64,000 bases of DNA from Rhodococcus sp. UNC23MFCrub1.1 (GTDB lineage: Bacteria; Actinomycetota; Actinomycetes; Mycobacteriales; Mycobacteriaceae). Location: positions 434,001 through 498,000 of the forward strand of contig NZ_JMLQ01000001.1 of assembly GCF_000686025.1 (NCBI RefSeq), given 5' to 3'. Numbering within the stretch: the first letter of the stretch is position 1; each line of letters opens with the position of its first letter. Under the pieces are notes generated by a model. That model saw only the letters and a program-made list of their open reading frames with translations. It was not told where the DNA came from and searched no databases. Made by a program: the position numbers and the translations under genes. This document shows, one piece after another, positions 16,589 through 25,033 of this stretch.

Positions 16589-17356
16589 ATGGACGACGAA
16601 CTCACGCGACGTCTGTTCGCACTGCGCGACCTCCCCCACTTCCGTCGGGCCCGCGAACGGGACTCGACGGCGACGACCACGGTCTCCGATTTTCTGACCG
16701 GCTCGGTGGACGACGATGCCGCTCTGCTCGTCGTGCTCGAGCAGGGCGCGGCGGCGGCGGTCCGATCACTCGACGGCGTGGCGCACGCCGGCATCACCGC
16801 CACCGTGGACGGCCACCCCTTCACCGTGTCCCCCACCGACGCCGTCGTGTTCGCGCTCGACGCCCAGCAGTACGACCTCGACGACGGACCCTGCCTGCGC
16901 GCGCTGCGGACACACTCGTCGCTGCACTTCTCCCACGACGAGGTGGCCCGACTCTGGCCGCCCCTGGCCGCCCTCGCGGCGAGGGCCGGCGTGGACCGGG
17001 TGCACGCGTGCGCGCTGACCGTCGACGGGGCGGCCGCCGGATCGGTCAACCTGTACGCCGCGGGGCCTCCCCTGTCCTCCGCGCAGGTCGAGGCCGAGGA
17101 CGATCTGGTGTGCGTCCTCGTGGACCACCTCGACACCGCCCTGTGGTCCTACGGCCGCGGGCGCGACCTCGTCGCCGGAGTCCGACGGATCGGTGCGGCC
17201 ATGGCGGACCGCCGGGTCGTCGGCATCGCGGTCGGCATCCTCATGGTGCGGGACGATCTCGACATGGGCGAGGCCCGAGCACTACTCGAGAAAGCCGCTG
17301 CCGCAGCGGAACTGCCACTCGTCGACGTGGCCCGCCGGATCACCGAGGACAGCTGA
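16589..17356 (+). CDS. GAF-ANTAR regulator
   Basis: 255 residues. A long N-terminal GAF-like domain (about 25-175; LDDGPCLRALRTHSSLHFS, VHACALTVDGAAAGSVNLYA) precedes an ANTAR domain (about 200-255: MADRRVVGIAVGILMVRDDLDMGEARALLEKAAAA split here, then LPLVDVARRI). It is predicted to bind RNA and antiterminate transcription of unknown targets. ATG 16589 follows GGGAGGGG. It starts 59 bases after the Fis-type activator stop on the same strand, so co-transcription is possible. Confidence 0.78.
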   Translation: MDDELTRRLFALRDLPHFRRARERDSTATTTVSDFLTGSVDDDAALLVVLEQGAAAAVRSLDGVAHAGITATVDGHPFTVSPTDAVVFALDAQQYDLDDGPCLRALRTHSSLHFSHDEVARLWPPLAALAARAGVDRVHACALTVDGAAAGSVNLYAAGPPLSSAQVEAEDDLVCVLVDHLDTALWSYGRGRDLVAGVRRIGAAMADRRVVGIAVGILMVRDDLDMGEARALLEKAAAAAELPLVDVARRITEDS

Positions 17357-17363
17357 CCGACGA

Positions 17364-18143
17364 TCACGGCGCCGTGAACGCCGCCTCGAAGGCGTCGAGT
17401 GCCTCGTCGGGATCGGCGCGTGCCCACCCCTCGAGACCGACCACACCGTCGTACCCCATCTCGCGCAGTGCGGCGGCGACGACCGGGTAGGCAATCTCCC
17501 CGGTGCCCGGTTCGCAGCGCCCCGGAACGTCGGCCACCTGGATCTCGCCGATCCAGGGAAGCGAGCGCCGCACCGTCTCGATGAGGTTCCCCTCGCCGAT
17601 CTGAGCGTGGTACAGGTCCAGATTCAGGCGCAGGGCCGCACTGTCCACCGCGGACACGAGTGCGAGCGTGTCCGCCGCGGTGGCGAACGGTGTACCGGGG
17701 TGATCGACCGCGGTGTTGAGGTTCTCGAGGGTGAACACGCGACCGGCACGCTCGCCCAGCTCCGCGACCCGGCGCAGTGTGTCGGCCGCCCGGAGCCACA
17801 TGTCGGGGGTCACCGTGTGCTCGGGGTGGACCGGCAACCCTTCCGAATCGAGACCTGTGCCGTGCAGATTCAGGCGCGGGCAGTCGAGCCGATCGGCCAC
17901 GCGCAGCGACTCCGCGGCGGTGCGGAGCAACTCGTCGATGCCGTCCGGGTCGGTGAGGCTTCCGCTCAGGTACCCGGTCATCGAGGAGAACCGGGCACCC
18001 GTGGCCCGCAGATCGTCGATGTTCTTCGTCGACCAGTTCCAGATCTCGACCTGCAGGCCGCGGTCCGCGATCCGTCGGACCCGATCGACGAACGGCAGAT
18101 CGAGGTGGAGCATCTCGGCGCTGGCCGCCAGCGTGTACGTCAT
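17364..18143 (-). CDS. TIM-barrel sugar isomerase (hydroxypyruvate isomerase-like)
   Basis: 259 residues of the AP-endonuclease-2/xylose isomerase-like TIM barrel. It begins TYTLAASAEMLHLDLPFVDRV; metal and substrate residues are expected in FTLENLNTAVDHPG, LRLNLDLYHAQIGEGNLIE, IGEIQVADVPGRCEPGTGEI and VGLEGWARADPDEAL, closest in pattern to hydroxypyruvate isomerase. It overlaps the preceding dehydrogenase by four bases (ATGA), so the two probably act on the same sugar or inositol-derived substrate, under the LacI regulator at 19277. Confidence 0.75.
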   Translation of the reverse strand: MTYTLAASAEMLHLDLPFVDRVRRIADRGLQVEIWNWSTKNIDDLRATGARFSSMTGYLSGSLTDPDGIDELLRTAAESLRVADRLDCPRLNLHGTGLDSEGLPVHPEHTVTPDMWLRAADTLRRVAELGERAGRVFTLENLNTAVDHPGTPFATAADTLALVSAVDSAALRLNLDLYHAQIGEGNLIETVRRSLPWIGEIQVADVPGRCEPGTGEIAYPVVAAALREMGYDGVVGLEGWARADPDEALDAFEAAFTAP

Positions 18144-19186
18144 CGGACACCGTCCGAGTCGAGATCCGCGACGGCGACCGCGGCGCCGGACCGCACGCTC
18201 TCGATCGCGGCGAGCGCGATCGACAGGGCGACCCGTGCGTCGGCTCCACCGACGACCGCGGGCGTCGAGTCGCGGACCGAGGACACGAACGCGGTGAACT
18301 CGCCGATGTAGGCCTCGCGCAGCAGATCGGTGTCGCGACGGGCGGTGTCCACGGTGATCCCGCGAGCGTCGTACAGGGTCATGTCGCTCGACGCCGTGGT
18401 GCCGGCAGTGATCATGCCGCCGGATCCGAACACCTCTCCGCGGACGTCGTAGCCGTACAGCGCGGAGAAGTTGGCCTCGGCCGTCGCGAGGGCGCCGTTG
18501 TCGAACGCGATGGTGACGACGGCGGTGTCGAGGAAGCCGTCGTCCCTGGCCTCGGGCCGGATCAACGCGTCGGCCATGGCGTGCACGCGCACCGGAGCGG
18601 CTCCCGGGTTGAGGAAGCAGAGCGTGTCGAAGTCGTGGATCAGCGTCTCCAGGAAGATGGTCCACGCTGGAACGCGGCTCGGATCTCCACCCCACGGGCC
18701 GGGATCACGGGTGAGCGACCGCAGCAGCTGGGGCGTACCGATCCTGCCCTCGTCGACGGCCCGACGTGCCGCCGCGAATCCCGGCGCGAAGCGTCGGTTG
18801 AACCCCACCTGGAGTGTCACTCCCGCGGCCCGTGCGGCGGCGATGGCACGGTCCGCGTCCTCGAGGGTCACGGCCATCGGCTTCTCGACGAACACGTGCT
18901 TCCCGGCCTCCGCGGCCGCGACGACGAGTTCGGTGTGACTCCGCGCGGGGGCGGAGATCACGACCGCGTCGACGTCGTCACGCCGCAGGGTCTCGTGGAT
19001 GTCGGTGGACGCCGTCGGTGCACCGAGTTCCCCGGCGAGCCTCTCGGCGGCGCCGGGCACCGGATCCGCCACTGCCCGCAGTGCGGCACCCGGTACCCGG
19101 CGCGCGACGATCTCGGCGTGGTTGGCGCCGATCCTGCCCGCACCGAGCACCGCGATGCCCACCACCTCCGAACGATCGACTGCCAT
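18140..19186 (-). CDS. inositol/sugar dehydrogenase, Gfo/Idh/MocA family
   Basis: 348 residues. The Rossmann domain begins VGIAVLGAGRIGANHAEI; HVFVEKPMAVTLEDADRA carries the catalytic EKP Lys; TIFLETLIHDFDTLCFLNPG has the Asp-His pair typical of inositol 2-dehydrogenases. The reaction is NAD-dependent oxidation of inositol or a related sugar. AGGAGG lies just upstream of ATG 19186, immediately next to one of two LacI operators. It forms a two-gene operon with the TIM-barrel isomerase. Confidence 0.78.
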   Translation of the reverse strand: MAVDRSEVVGIAVLGAGRIGANHAEIVARRVPGAALRAVADPVPGAAERLAGELGAPTASTDIHETLRRDDVDAVVISAPARSHTELVVAAAEAGKHVFVEKPMAVTLEDADRAIAAARAAGVTLQVGFNRRFAPGFAAARRAVDEGRIGTPQLLRSLTRDPGPWGGDPSRVPAWTIFLETLIHDFDTLCFLNPGAAPVRVHAMADALIRPEARDDGFLDTAVVTIAFDNGALATAEANFSALYGYDVRGEVFGSGGMITAGTTASSDMTLYDARGITVDTARRDTDLLREAYIGEFTAFVSSVRDSTPAVVGGADARVALSIALAAIESVRSGAAVAVADLDSDGVR

Positions 19187-19197
19187 GACGCCTCCTA

Positions 19198-19211
19198 CTA
19201 GTACGTTCTAG
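19198..19211. promoter_or_regulatory. LacI-family operator O1
   Basis: CTAGTACGTTCTAG, a 14-base palindrome with one asymmetric pair and central CG step typical of LacI/PurR-family operators. It abuts the ribosome site of the dehydrogenase gene. Its reverse complement recurs 32 bases away as O2. Confidence 0.8.
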
Positions 19212-19229
19212 TTTGCCTGTTCGCAGAGG

Positions 19230-19243
19230 CTAGAACGTACTAG
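19230..19243. promoter_or_regulatory. LacI-family operator O2
   Basis: CTAGAACGTACTAG, the exact reverse complement of O1, with its centre 32 bases (about three helical turns) from that of O1. It lies between the operon and the divergent LacI gene, so it suits joint repression of both. Confidence 0.8.
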
Positions 19244-19276
19244 ACGCCGGCGTCAACACCCCCGTACGATCGGTGC

Positions 19277-20290
19277 GTGACCACCAGGAGACGAACCGAG
19301 CGTCCCGTCACGATGTCCGACGTGGCACGGGCGGCGGGAGTCTCCACCGCCCTGGTGTCCATCGTCTTCCGCGACTCCCCCGGTGCCAGCGACGCGACCC
19401 GCGCACGGGTACGCGAGATCGCCGACGAACTGGGATACGTCCGCGATCGACGGGCGAGCAGTCTGCGGCAGTCGCACTCCCGGCTTCTCGGGGTCGTCTT
19501 CGAGCTGCAACAACCGTTCCACGGGGATCTGGTCGAACACGTCTATTCCGCCGCGGCTCGACGGGGCTACGAGGTGGCTCTCAGCGCCGTCGCACCCAGC
19601 AGAGGTGAGACAGCGGCCATCGACTCCCTCCGTCACGATCGCTGCGAGGCAACGATCCTCCTCGGCAGCCGACTGCCGGAGGACGAGCTGGCCGCGCTCG
19701 CCCGCACCGTTCCCACCGTCGTCGTCGCTCGCCGTGTCGACACCCCGGACACGGTGACGGTGCGCAGCGACGACGTCGCCGGCATCACGCTGGCGGTACG
19801 GCATCTCGAGGAGCTCGGCCATCGGCGCATCGCCTTCGTCGACGGCGACGGCGCACCGGGCAGCGAGGACCGATCCGCCGGTTTCCTGGACGCCCTGTCC
19901 CACATCGACGACTCCCGAGCCGAGGTGGTGCGGGGCGGCCTCACGGAGGACGACGGAGCGCGAGCAGTCGAGGGACTCCTCGACACAGAGCACCCTCCCA
20001 CCGCCGTGATCGCCTTCAACGACCGGTGTGCCACAGGCGTTCTCGCCGCACTGGTCGCTCGCGGACTCGCCGTGCCGCGGGACATGTCGGTGATCGGGTA
20101 CGACGACTCGCGCGTCGCCGGACTGGACCACGTCGCACTCACCACGGTGTCCCAGGACGCCGAGAGCCTGGCCGACGCGGCGGTGGACGCCGCACTCACC
20201 CTCACCGTCGACGACAGTGCGCCGAGCATCGTGCTGACGCCCAGCCTGGTGTCACGGTCGACCACCGGCGCACCGAGGGCTACGTCGTGA
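19277..20290 (+). CDS. LacI-family repressor
   Basis: 337 residues from GTG 19277. The N-terminal LacI helix-turn-helix (about 12-60: VTMSDVARAAGVSTALVSIVFRD) precedes a hinge and a periplasmic-binding-protein-like effector domain (about 68-335, with RSDDVAGITLAVRHLEELGHRRIAFVDG split here, and VIGYDDSRVAGL). It probably represses the divergent isomerase/dehydrogenase operon through the two CTAG operators. The 3' end overlaps the convergent TetR gene by 11 bases. Confidence 0.88.
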   Translation: MTTRRRTERPVTMSDVARAAGVSTALVSIVFRDSPGASDATRARVREIADELGYVRDRRASSLRQSHSRLLGVVFELQQPFHGDLVEHVYSAAARRGYEVALSAVAPSRGETAAIDSLRHDRCEATILLGSRLPEDELAALARTVPTVVVARRVDTPDTVTVRSDDVAGITLAVRHLEELGHRRIAFVDGDGAPGSEDRSAGFLDALSHIDDSRAEVVRGGLTEDDGARAVEGLLDTEHPPTAVIAFNDRCATGVLAALVARGLAVPRDMSVIGYDDSRVAGLDHVALTTVSQDAESLADAAVDAALTLTVDDSAPSIVLTPSLVSRSTTGAPRATS

Positions 20291-20936
20291 CGTCCGGGGC
20301 GGCACCCTTCACGACGGTCCGCAGATCACGGCACGCGACGCGATAGATCTCCGCCAGGTCGGCGTCCTGATCCCCGTCGTCCACGCGCGCCGCCCACGAG
20401 TCGAACGCGACCCGGACGGTCATGATCGCCGTCTCGGCGGTCAGGCGGGAGGGCGATCGCGGAACTCGCGCCGCCAGCGCGTCGGCCAGGCGAGCGATGA
20501 CCACTTCGTCGAGGGCGATCGCCGCGGACCGTAGGTGCGCATCCGACACGATCAGCCGACGGATGCGCATCACGCGGTCGGACGACGCCGTGTTCGCCGC
20601 ACTCATGCGCCGGAGGAACCGCTCCACGATGTCCTCGATGCCGGCCAGACCGACACCCGCGAGGTCGGCCTCGGTCACCCACGCCAGGATCTCGCGCTCG
20701 AGCCCGGCATCGAAGCCGACGACGGACTGCTCCTTCGTGGGGAAGTGACGGAAGTACGTGCTCTGCGAGATGCCCGCGTCGCGAGCGATGTCGCCGACGG
20801 TGGTGGACGCGAATCCCTGACGCTCGAAGAGTTCCAGCGCCGCCAGTGAGATCTCGGAACACATGTCGCGACGCCGACGTTCCCGCAGATCGGGCACCGG
20901 TGTCGCCGCCACCTCGGTCGAGCCGTCTCCACTCAC
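20280..20936 (-). CDS. TetR-family repressor of the adjacent MFS pump
   Basis: 218 residues from GTG 20936, preceded by GAGAGGAGTG. TetR helix-turn-helix at about 25-75 (ISLAALELFERQGFASTTVG, then DIARDAGISQSTYFRHFPTK), followed by an all-helical ligand domain. It is divergent from a DHA2 drug exporter with a perfect palindrome between them, the classic layout of a drug-responsive repressor. Confidence 0.85.
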   Translation of the reverse strand: MSGDGSTEVAATPVPDLRERRRRDMCSEISLAALELFERQGFASTTVGDIARDAGISQSTYFRHFPTKEQSVVGFDAGLEREILAWVTEADLAGVGLAGIEDIVERFLRRMSAANTASSDRVMRIRRLIVSDAHLRSAAIALDEVVIARLADALAARVPRSPSRLTAETAIMTVRVAFDSWAARVDDGDQDADLAEIYRVACRDLRTVVKGAAPDVTT

Positions 20937-20984
20937 GACATCACTCCTCTCCGAATGGCCGTCACCCTACATCAACAACCAGTT

Positions 20985-20999
20985 TGACAGTGACTGTCA
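20985..20999. promoter_or_regulatory. TetR operator overlapping a -35
   Basis: TGACAG-TGA-CTGTCA, a perfect inverted repeat. A TTGACA hexamer (20984-20989) coincides with its left arm, so repressor binding would block polymerase on the exporter promoter. Confidence 0.65.
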
Positions 21000-21048
21000 T
21001 GCAGGAAGACACTGTTACCACACCGAACGACAGAGAGGCCCCACGACG

Positions 21049-22503
21049 ATGCAGGTTCAGCAGACAGAGGTGGACGCGCCGCGCGTCACGGACGGGCCTC
21101 TGCCCCGGAGCAGTCGGCTGTTGATCGCGGTACTCGTGGTGTCGGCGTTCGTCATGATCCTCAACGAGACGATCATGAGCGTCGCGCTGCCCACCCTGAT
21201 GGTCGATCTCGCCATCGACGCCGGCACCGCGCAGTGGCTCACCACCGGCTTCCTCCTGACCATGGCCATCGTCATCCCGACCACGGGCTTCCTCTTCCAG
21301 CGCTTCACTCTCCGCCAGGTCTTCTTCGCGGCGATGTCGCTGTTCTCCGTGGGCACCGTTCTCGCCGCGTCGGCGCCCGGCTTCCCGCTGCTGCTCACCG
21401 GTCGAGTCGTCCAGGCAGGCGGCACGGCGATCATGCTTCCCCTGCTGATGACGACCGTGCTGCGACTGGTTCCCGCCGATCGGCGCGGCCGCATGATGGG
21501 CGTCATCTCCATCGTCATCGCCGTGGCTCCGGCCGTGGGGCCGACCATCTCGGGTGTCATCCTCAGTGCACTCGACTGGCGGTGGATGTTCTGGCTCGTG
21601 CTCCCGATCGCGTTGCTGGCCTTCGCGATCGGATCCCGCCTGGTGGAGAACGCCACCGCGGCGAGCACGGTGGCCCCGTTCGACGCCGTCTCGGTGGTGC
21701 TGTCCGCGCTGGCGTTCGGCGGCATCGTGTACGGACTCGGCAGCCTGGGTCACGCCGCCGAGGGCACCGCGGTCCCCGTGTGGATCCCGTTGGGTGTCGG
21801 CGTCGTCGCACTGGTCGTGTTCGTCCTCCGGCAGATCGCTCGTCAGGACTCGGGCCGGGCCCTGCTCGACCTGCGTCCACTGCGCACCCCCACGTTCAGC
21901 ATCGGCCTGGGCATGCTCTCCATCAGCATGATGGCGCTGTTCGGTGCCCTCATCCTGCTGCCGATGTATCTGCAGAACGTCCGCGGGCTGGACACGTTGA
22001 CCACGGGCCTGATGCTCCTTCCCGGCGGTCTGATCATGGGCGGTCTCGCTCCCGTCGTCGGACGGGTCTTCGACCGGGTCGGCCCCCGCCCACTGGTGGT
22101 CCCGGGCGCCGTCGTCGTCAGCGCCGCACTGTGGTCGATGACGATCCTCACGGCCGACACCGCCCTCCCCGTGGTCGTCGCGATCCACTCGCTGCTCAGC
22201 GTCGGACTCGCTCTGATCATGACTCCGCTGATGACCTCCTCACTGGGTTCGGTTCCGCCGCAGTTGTACTCGCACGGCAGCGCGATCTTCAACACCGTGC
22301 AGCAGTTGGCGGGAGCGGCCGGCACCGCGCTGTTCGTGACCGTGATGTCCACCGCTGCGGCCTCCCGACTGGCCGGTGGCGTGGGCGACGTGGCGGCGCA
22401 GCAGTCGGGGATCCACACCGCGTTCCTGTGCGGCGGTGCCGTGTCCCTGCTGGCAGTGGGCGCCTCGTTCTTCATCCGTACGCCTGCGGCCGACCGGGGG
22501 TGA
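21049..22503 (+). CDS. MFS multidrug exporter, DHA2 (14-helix) family
   Basis: 484 residues, about 14 membrane segments. N-terminal MILNETIMSVALPTLMVDL and AQWLTTGFLLTMAIVIPTTGF are the DHA2 motif D1 and helix-2 region; GRVVQAGGTAIMLPLLMT and AVAPAVGPTISGVI give motif C. It exports hydrophobic compounds using the proton gradient. The start is ATG 21049; the longer frame from 20863 overlaps the TetR gene and operator. Substrates cannot be read from the sequence. Confidence 0.85.
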   Translation: MQVQQTEVDAPRVTDGPLPRSSRLLIAVLVVSAFVMILNETIMSVALPTLMVDLAIDAGTAQWLTTGFLLTMAIVIPTTGFLFQRFTLRQVFFAAMSLFSVGTVLAASAPGFPLLLTGRVVQAGGTAIMLPLLMTTVLRLVPADRRGRMMGVISIVIAVAPAVGPTISGVILSALDWRWMFWLVLPIALLAFAIGSRLVENATAASTVAPFDAVSVVLSALAFGGIVYGLGSLGHAAEGTAVPVWIPLGVGVVALVVFVLRQIARQDSGRALLDLRPLRTPTFSIGLGMLSISMMALFGALILLPMYLQNVRGLDTLTTGLMLLPGGLIMGGLAPVVGRVFDRVGPRPLVVPGAVVVSAALWSMTILTADTALPVVVAIHSLLSVGLALIMTPLMTSSLGSVPPQLYSHGSAIFNTVQQLAGAAGTALFVTVMSTAAASRLAGGVGDVAAQQSGIHTAFLCGGAVSLLAVGASFFIRTPAADRG

Positions 22504-22551
22504 CCTGGTCGTTGCCGGAAGGTTGTCGCCCCATCGTGGTGCAATGGTGCC

Positions 22552-23304
22552 GTGAACTCCTCTGACTCCTTGCCGCTCGCGGTCGTGATCGGTAACGCCG
22601 TCCGCTCGTTGAGCGCGGCGGGCACCGACGACGACCATGCTGCGGAGTTGATGCACCGGCTGGTCGACGCCGCCTGCGCGTGCATCCCCGACACGGACAT
22701 GTGCGGAGTCACCGTCGAGCTGAACGGCGCACCCTTCGCGGCCGCGACGTCGTCGTCCACCGTCTCCGCCATCGACCTCGAGCAGTACGACGCGGACAGC
22801 GGTCCGTGCCTGCACGCCGCTCGCGAGGGCGAGACGGTGCTGGTCGACTGCGAGGCGGGAGACGCCCGGTGGCCGGAATTCGGCACCACTGCGCGCGCCG
22901 CGGGGATCGCCGCGATGATGTGCACCCCGGTGCGGGTGGGTGACCGCACCATCGGTTCGCTCACCCTCTTCGCCCACACCCCGCACTCTTTCGACGACCT
23001 GGACCGTCAGGTTCTCAGCACGCTGGTCGGCGCCGTCTCGGACGCGCTGGAACGCGACGACCAGCACCGCGACCTCTCGACCACCGTCGACGGCCTCCGC
23101 GATGCCATGGCCCACCGCGCACCCATCGAGCAGGCCAAGGGCATCCTCATGGCCCTGCGCGGCATCGACGACGCCGCGGCGTTCGAGGTGCTCTCGACCG
23201 AGTCGCAGCGCACCAACCGCCGACTGCGGGACATCGCCCGCGAATTCGTGTCGTCGGTGACGGACGTCGCGCCGGCCGAGATGACCGGCGCGCGCCCCGC
23301 CTGA
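22552..23304 (+). CDS. GAF-ANTAR regulator
   Basis: 250 residues from GTG 22552. GAF domain at about 25-165 (MCGVTVELNGAPFAAATSSS, LEQYDADSGPCLHAAREGET, MMCTPVRVGDRTIGSLTLFA) and ANTAR at about 180-235 (MAHRAPIEQAKGILMALRGI, AAFEVLSTESQRTNRRLRDI), with the conserved QAKG core. It is a predicted RNA-binding antiterminator. It begins 48 bases after the exporter on the same strand and is convergent with a pentapeptide-repeat gene. Confidence 0.85.
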   Translation: MNSSDSLPLAVVIGNAVRSLSAAGTDDDHAAELMHRLVDAACACIPDTDMCGVTVELNGAPFAAATSSSTVSAIDLEQYDADSGPCLHAAREGETVLVDCEAGDARWPEFGTTARAAGIAAMMCTPVRVGDRTIGSLTLFAHTPHSFDDLDRQVLSTLVGAVSDALERDDQHRDLSTTVDGLRDAMAHRAPIEQAKGILMALRGIDDAAAFEVLSTESQRTNRRLRDIAREFVSSVTDVAPAEMTGARPA

Positions 23305-23320
23305 CGCACAGTTCGACCGG

Positions 23321-24163
23321 TCACCACCCGGGCGGAACCTCCAGGTCGACCGGAACTCGGGTGTCCCGGTTCCCGCTCGCGGACGCCAGTTGCGTCCGGG
23401 TGAGAAACAGCGCGTCACCCAGGTCCGCACCCCGGACGTCCGCGCCGCGCAGATCGGCCCCGAGAAGGTCGCATCCGGTGAAGTCGGAACGGCGCAGATC
23501 CGCCCCCACCAGTGACGCCCCGCGCAGGTCGGCACCGACGAGCCACACGTCACGCAGGTCCGCGCCCGCCAGGTCCGCTCGCGGGACGAGCCGTGCGTCC
23601 GTCGCCGCCCCGTCCGCGAAGTAGGCCGCGCGCACCTCGGCGCTCACGGTGTCGAGCACCTGCCTTACGCGCCCTCGAACGAACGTCACGTCCACCGCGA
23701 GAACCGAGGTGGCGCCGGCGTCGACGGCGGCAGAGATCTCCGCGCACAGCAGATCGACCTCGTCGGTCAGGTCGCTGTCGTGGGAACGCGTGCGCACCCG
23801 CGTCAGATGCCACAGCATCTCGTGCAGGTCCATCACGACCTCGAAGGCCGAGAAGACGGTGCGCGCGGTCGCGTCACCGTCGCGCCACGACGCGGCAGGG
23901 AACATCGTCGTGCTGACGCGTTGGCCGGCTCCGAAACAATCGAAGGACACGCAACCGCGGTACCCGCGTCGAGGCAGAGCGGAGTGGATCGAACACCGGA
24001 ACGTCGTGTCCAGATGGGCACACGGGACGCCCGGTGGTTTGTCGGTCGCGAACTCCACCGATCGCGAGAATCCGAGGGCGGTGCAGCACAGGCCGGTGCA
24101 CCGCGCGCAGTCGGCGCGCAGTGTGGACGGATGCGGGACAGGGGCCGAGAACGGCTCGTTCAT
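23321..24163 (-). CDS. Cys-cluster protein fused to pentapeptide repeats
   Basis: 280 residues from ATG 24163 (CCGGAG upstream). The N-terminal part carries CARCTGLCC near residues 19-27, then VPCAHL, FRCSI, RGCVSFDCFG, an arrangement like the CxxCxxCC (YkgJ-type) proteins thought to bind Zn or an Fe-S cluster. A helical middle follows, then about ten A(D/N)LxG pentapeptide units (about 200-260), forming a right-handed beta-helix that in some families mimics DNA. The combined function is unknown. Another start, GTG 24229, would add 22 residues. Confidence 0.7.
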   Translation of the reverse strand: MNEPFSAPVPHPSTLRADCARCTGLCCTALGFSRSVEFATDKPPGVPCAHLDTTFRCSIHSALPRRGYRGCVSFDCFGAGQRVSTTMFPAASWRDGDATARTVFSAFEVVMDLHEMLWHLTRVRTRSHDSDLTDEVDLLCAEISAAVDAGATSVLAVDVTFVRGRVRQVLDTVSAEVRAAYFADGAATDARLVPRADLAGADLRDVWLVGADLRGASLVGADLRRSDFTGCDLLGADLRGADVRGADLGDALFLTRTQLASASGNRDTRVPVDLEVPPGW

Positions 24164-24340
24164 GAGGTACTCCGGAGAGAAGTGACAGGGGCCGGAGGCG
24201 GCGGAGCCCTCGGAAGGGTCCGCCGACACCGGCGCACGCAGTCACCACCGAACGCACGGAGTGCGCTCGGTCGGAGCCACAGGGCCTGGTCAGGACATCA
24301 TGAAGAGATCACTGCGCGCAGAGTAGCGCACCGACCCCGG

Positions 24341-24952
24341 TCAGCCGAGCACGAACCTCTGCACGACGAGTCCTGCCAGCACGAGATACCAGAGGACGAG
24401 GGGGACGGCGTGGTACCGCGTCAGCAGGTCTCTCGTCCGGCCCGGTCCCGCCAGAGCCGACACGTTCACCACCGTCACGTACCAGAAGACGGGCACCGTG
24501 ACGGCCCACACCACCATGCAGTACGGGCAGAGCGCACCGATCTCGTACAGGCTCTGCACGATGAGCCAGTGCGCGAAGGCGACGGCCGCGGTGACCCCCA
24601 CCTGCAGCCCTGCCCAGAACCACCGATCGAGACGCGTGCGCATCAGCAGGGCGACGCCCACCATGGCGACGATGGCGAAGCCGCCCACCCCCATGAAGGA
24701 GTTGGGGAATCCGAGGACGGCCGCCTGGCGTGATGCCATGACCGAGCCGCAGTTGACCACGGCGTTGAGGTTGCACGTCGGCGCGTACGACGGGTCCGCC
24801 GTCAGTCGTATCTTCTCGTAGGTCAGCACACAGGCGGCCGCGAATCCGACGACCCCGCCGATCAGCAGGACCCACGGCAGCACGCGCGCCGGGGTTCCGC
24901 GAGACGGACGGTCCACGTCGACGTCGTCGTCGGACAGCGAGGACATCGTCAT
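24341..24952 (-). CDS. vitamin K epoxide reductase (VKOR) family membrane protein
   Basis: 203 residues with about five membrane helices. The VKOR Cys pairs are visible: Cys in PTCNLNAVVNCGSVM (loop pair) and ALCPYCMVVW (active CxxC). Bacterial VKORs reoxidise a DsbA-like thiol oxidase using menaquinone, so it supports disulfide formation in exported proteins. No thioredoxin-fold partner is adjacent. Start ATG 24952; ATG 24946 is also possible. Confidence 0.88.
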   Translation of the reverse strand: MTMSSLSDDDVDVDRPSRGTPARVLPWVLLIGGVVGFAAACVLTYEKIRLTADPSYAPTCNLNAVVNCGSVMASRQAAVLGFPNSFMGVGGFAIVAMVGVALLMRTRLDRWFWAGLQVGVTAAVAFAHWLIVQSLYEIGALCPYCMVVWAVTVPVFWYVTVVNVSALAGPGRTRDLLTRYHAVPLVLWYLVLAGLVVQRFVLG

Positions 24953-25033
24953 CGGTGGGATCCCGTCGGAGAGTCGGAGAGTGGTCGAGTCCCCGAGTGT
25001 AAACAGCCTCCCTGAGAGATCGGCTCCGGCGAG

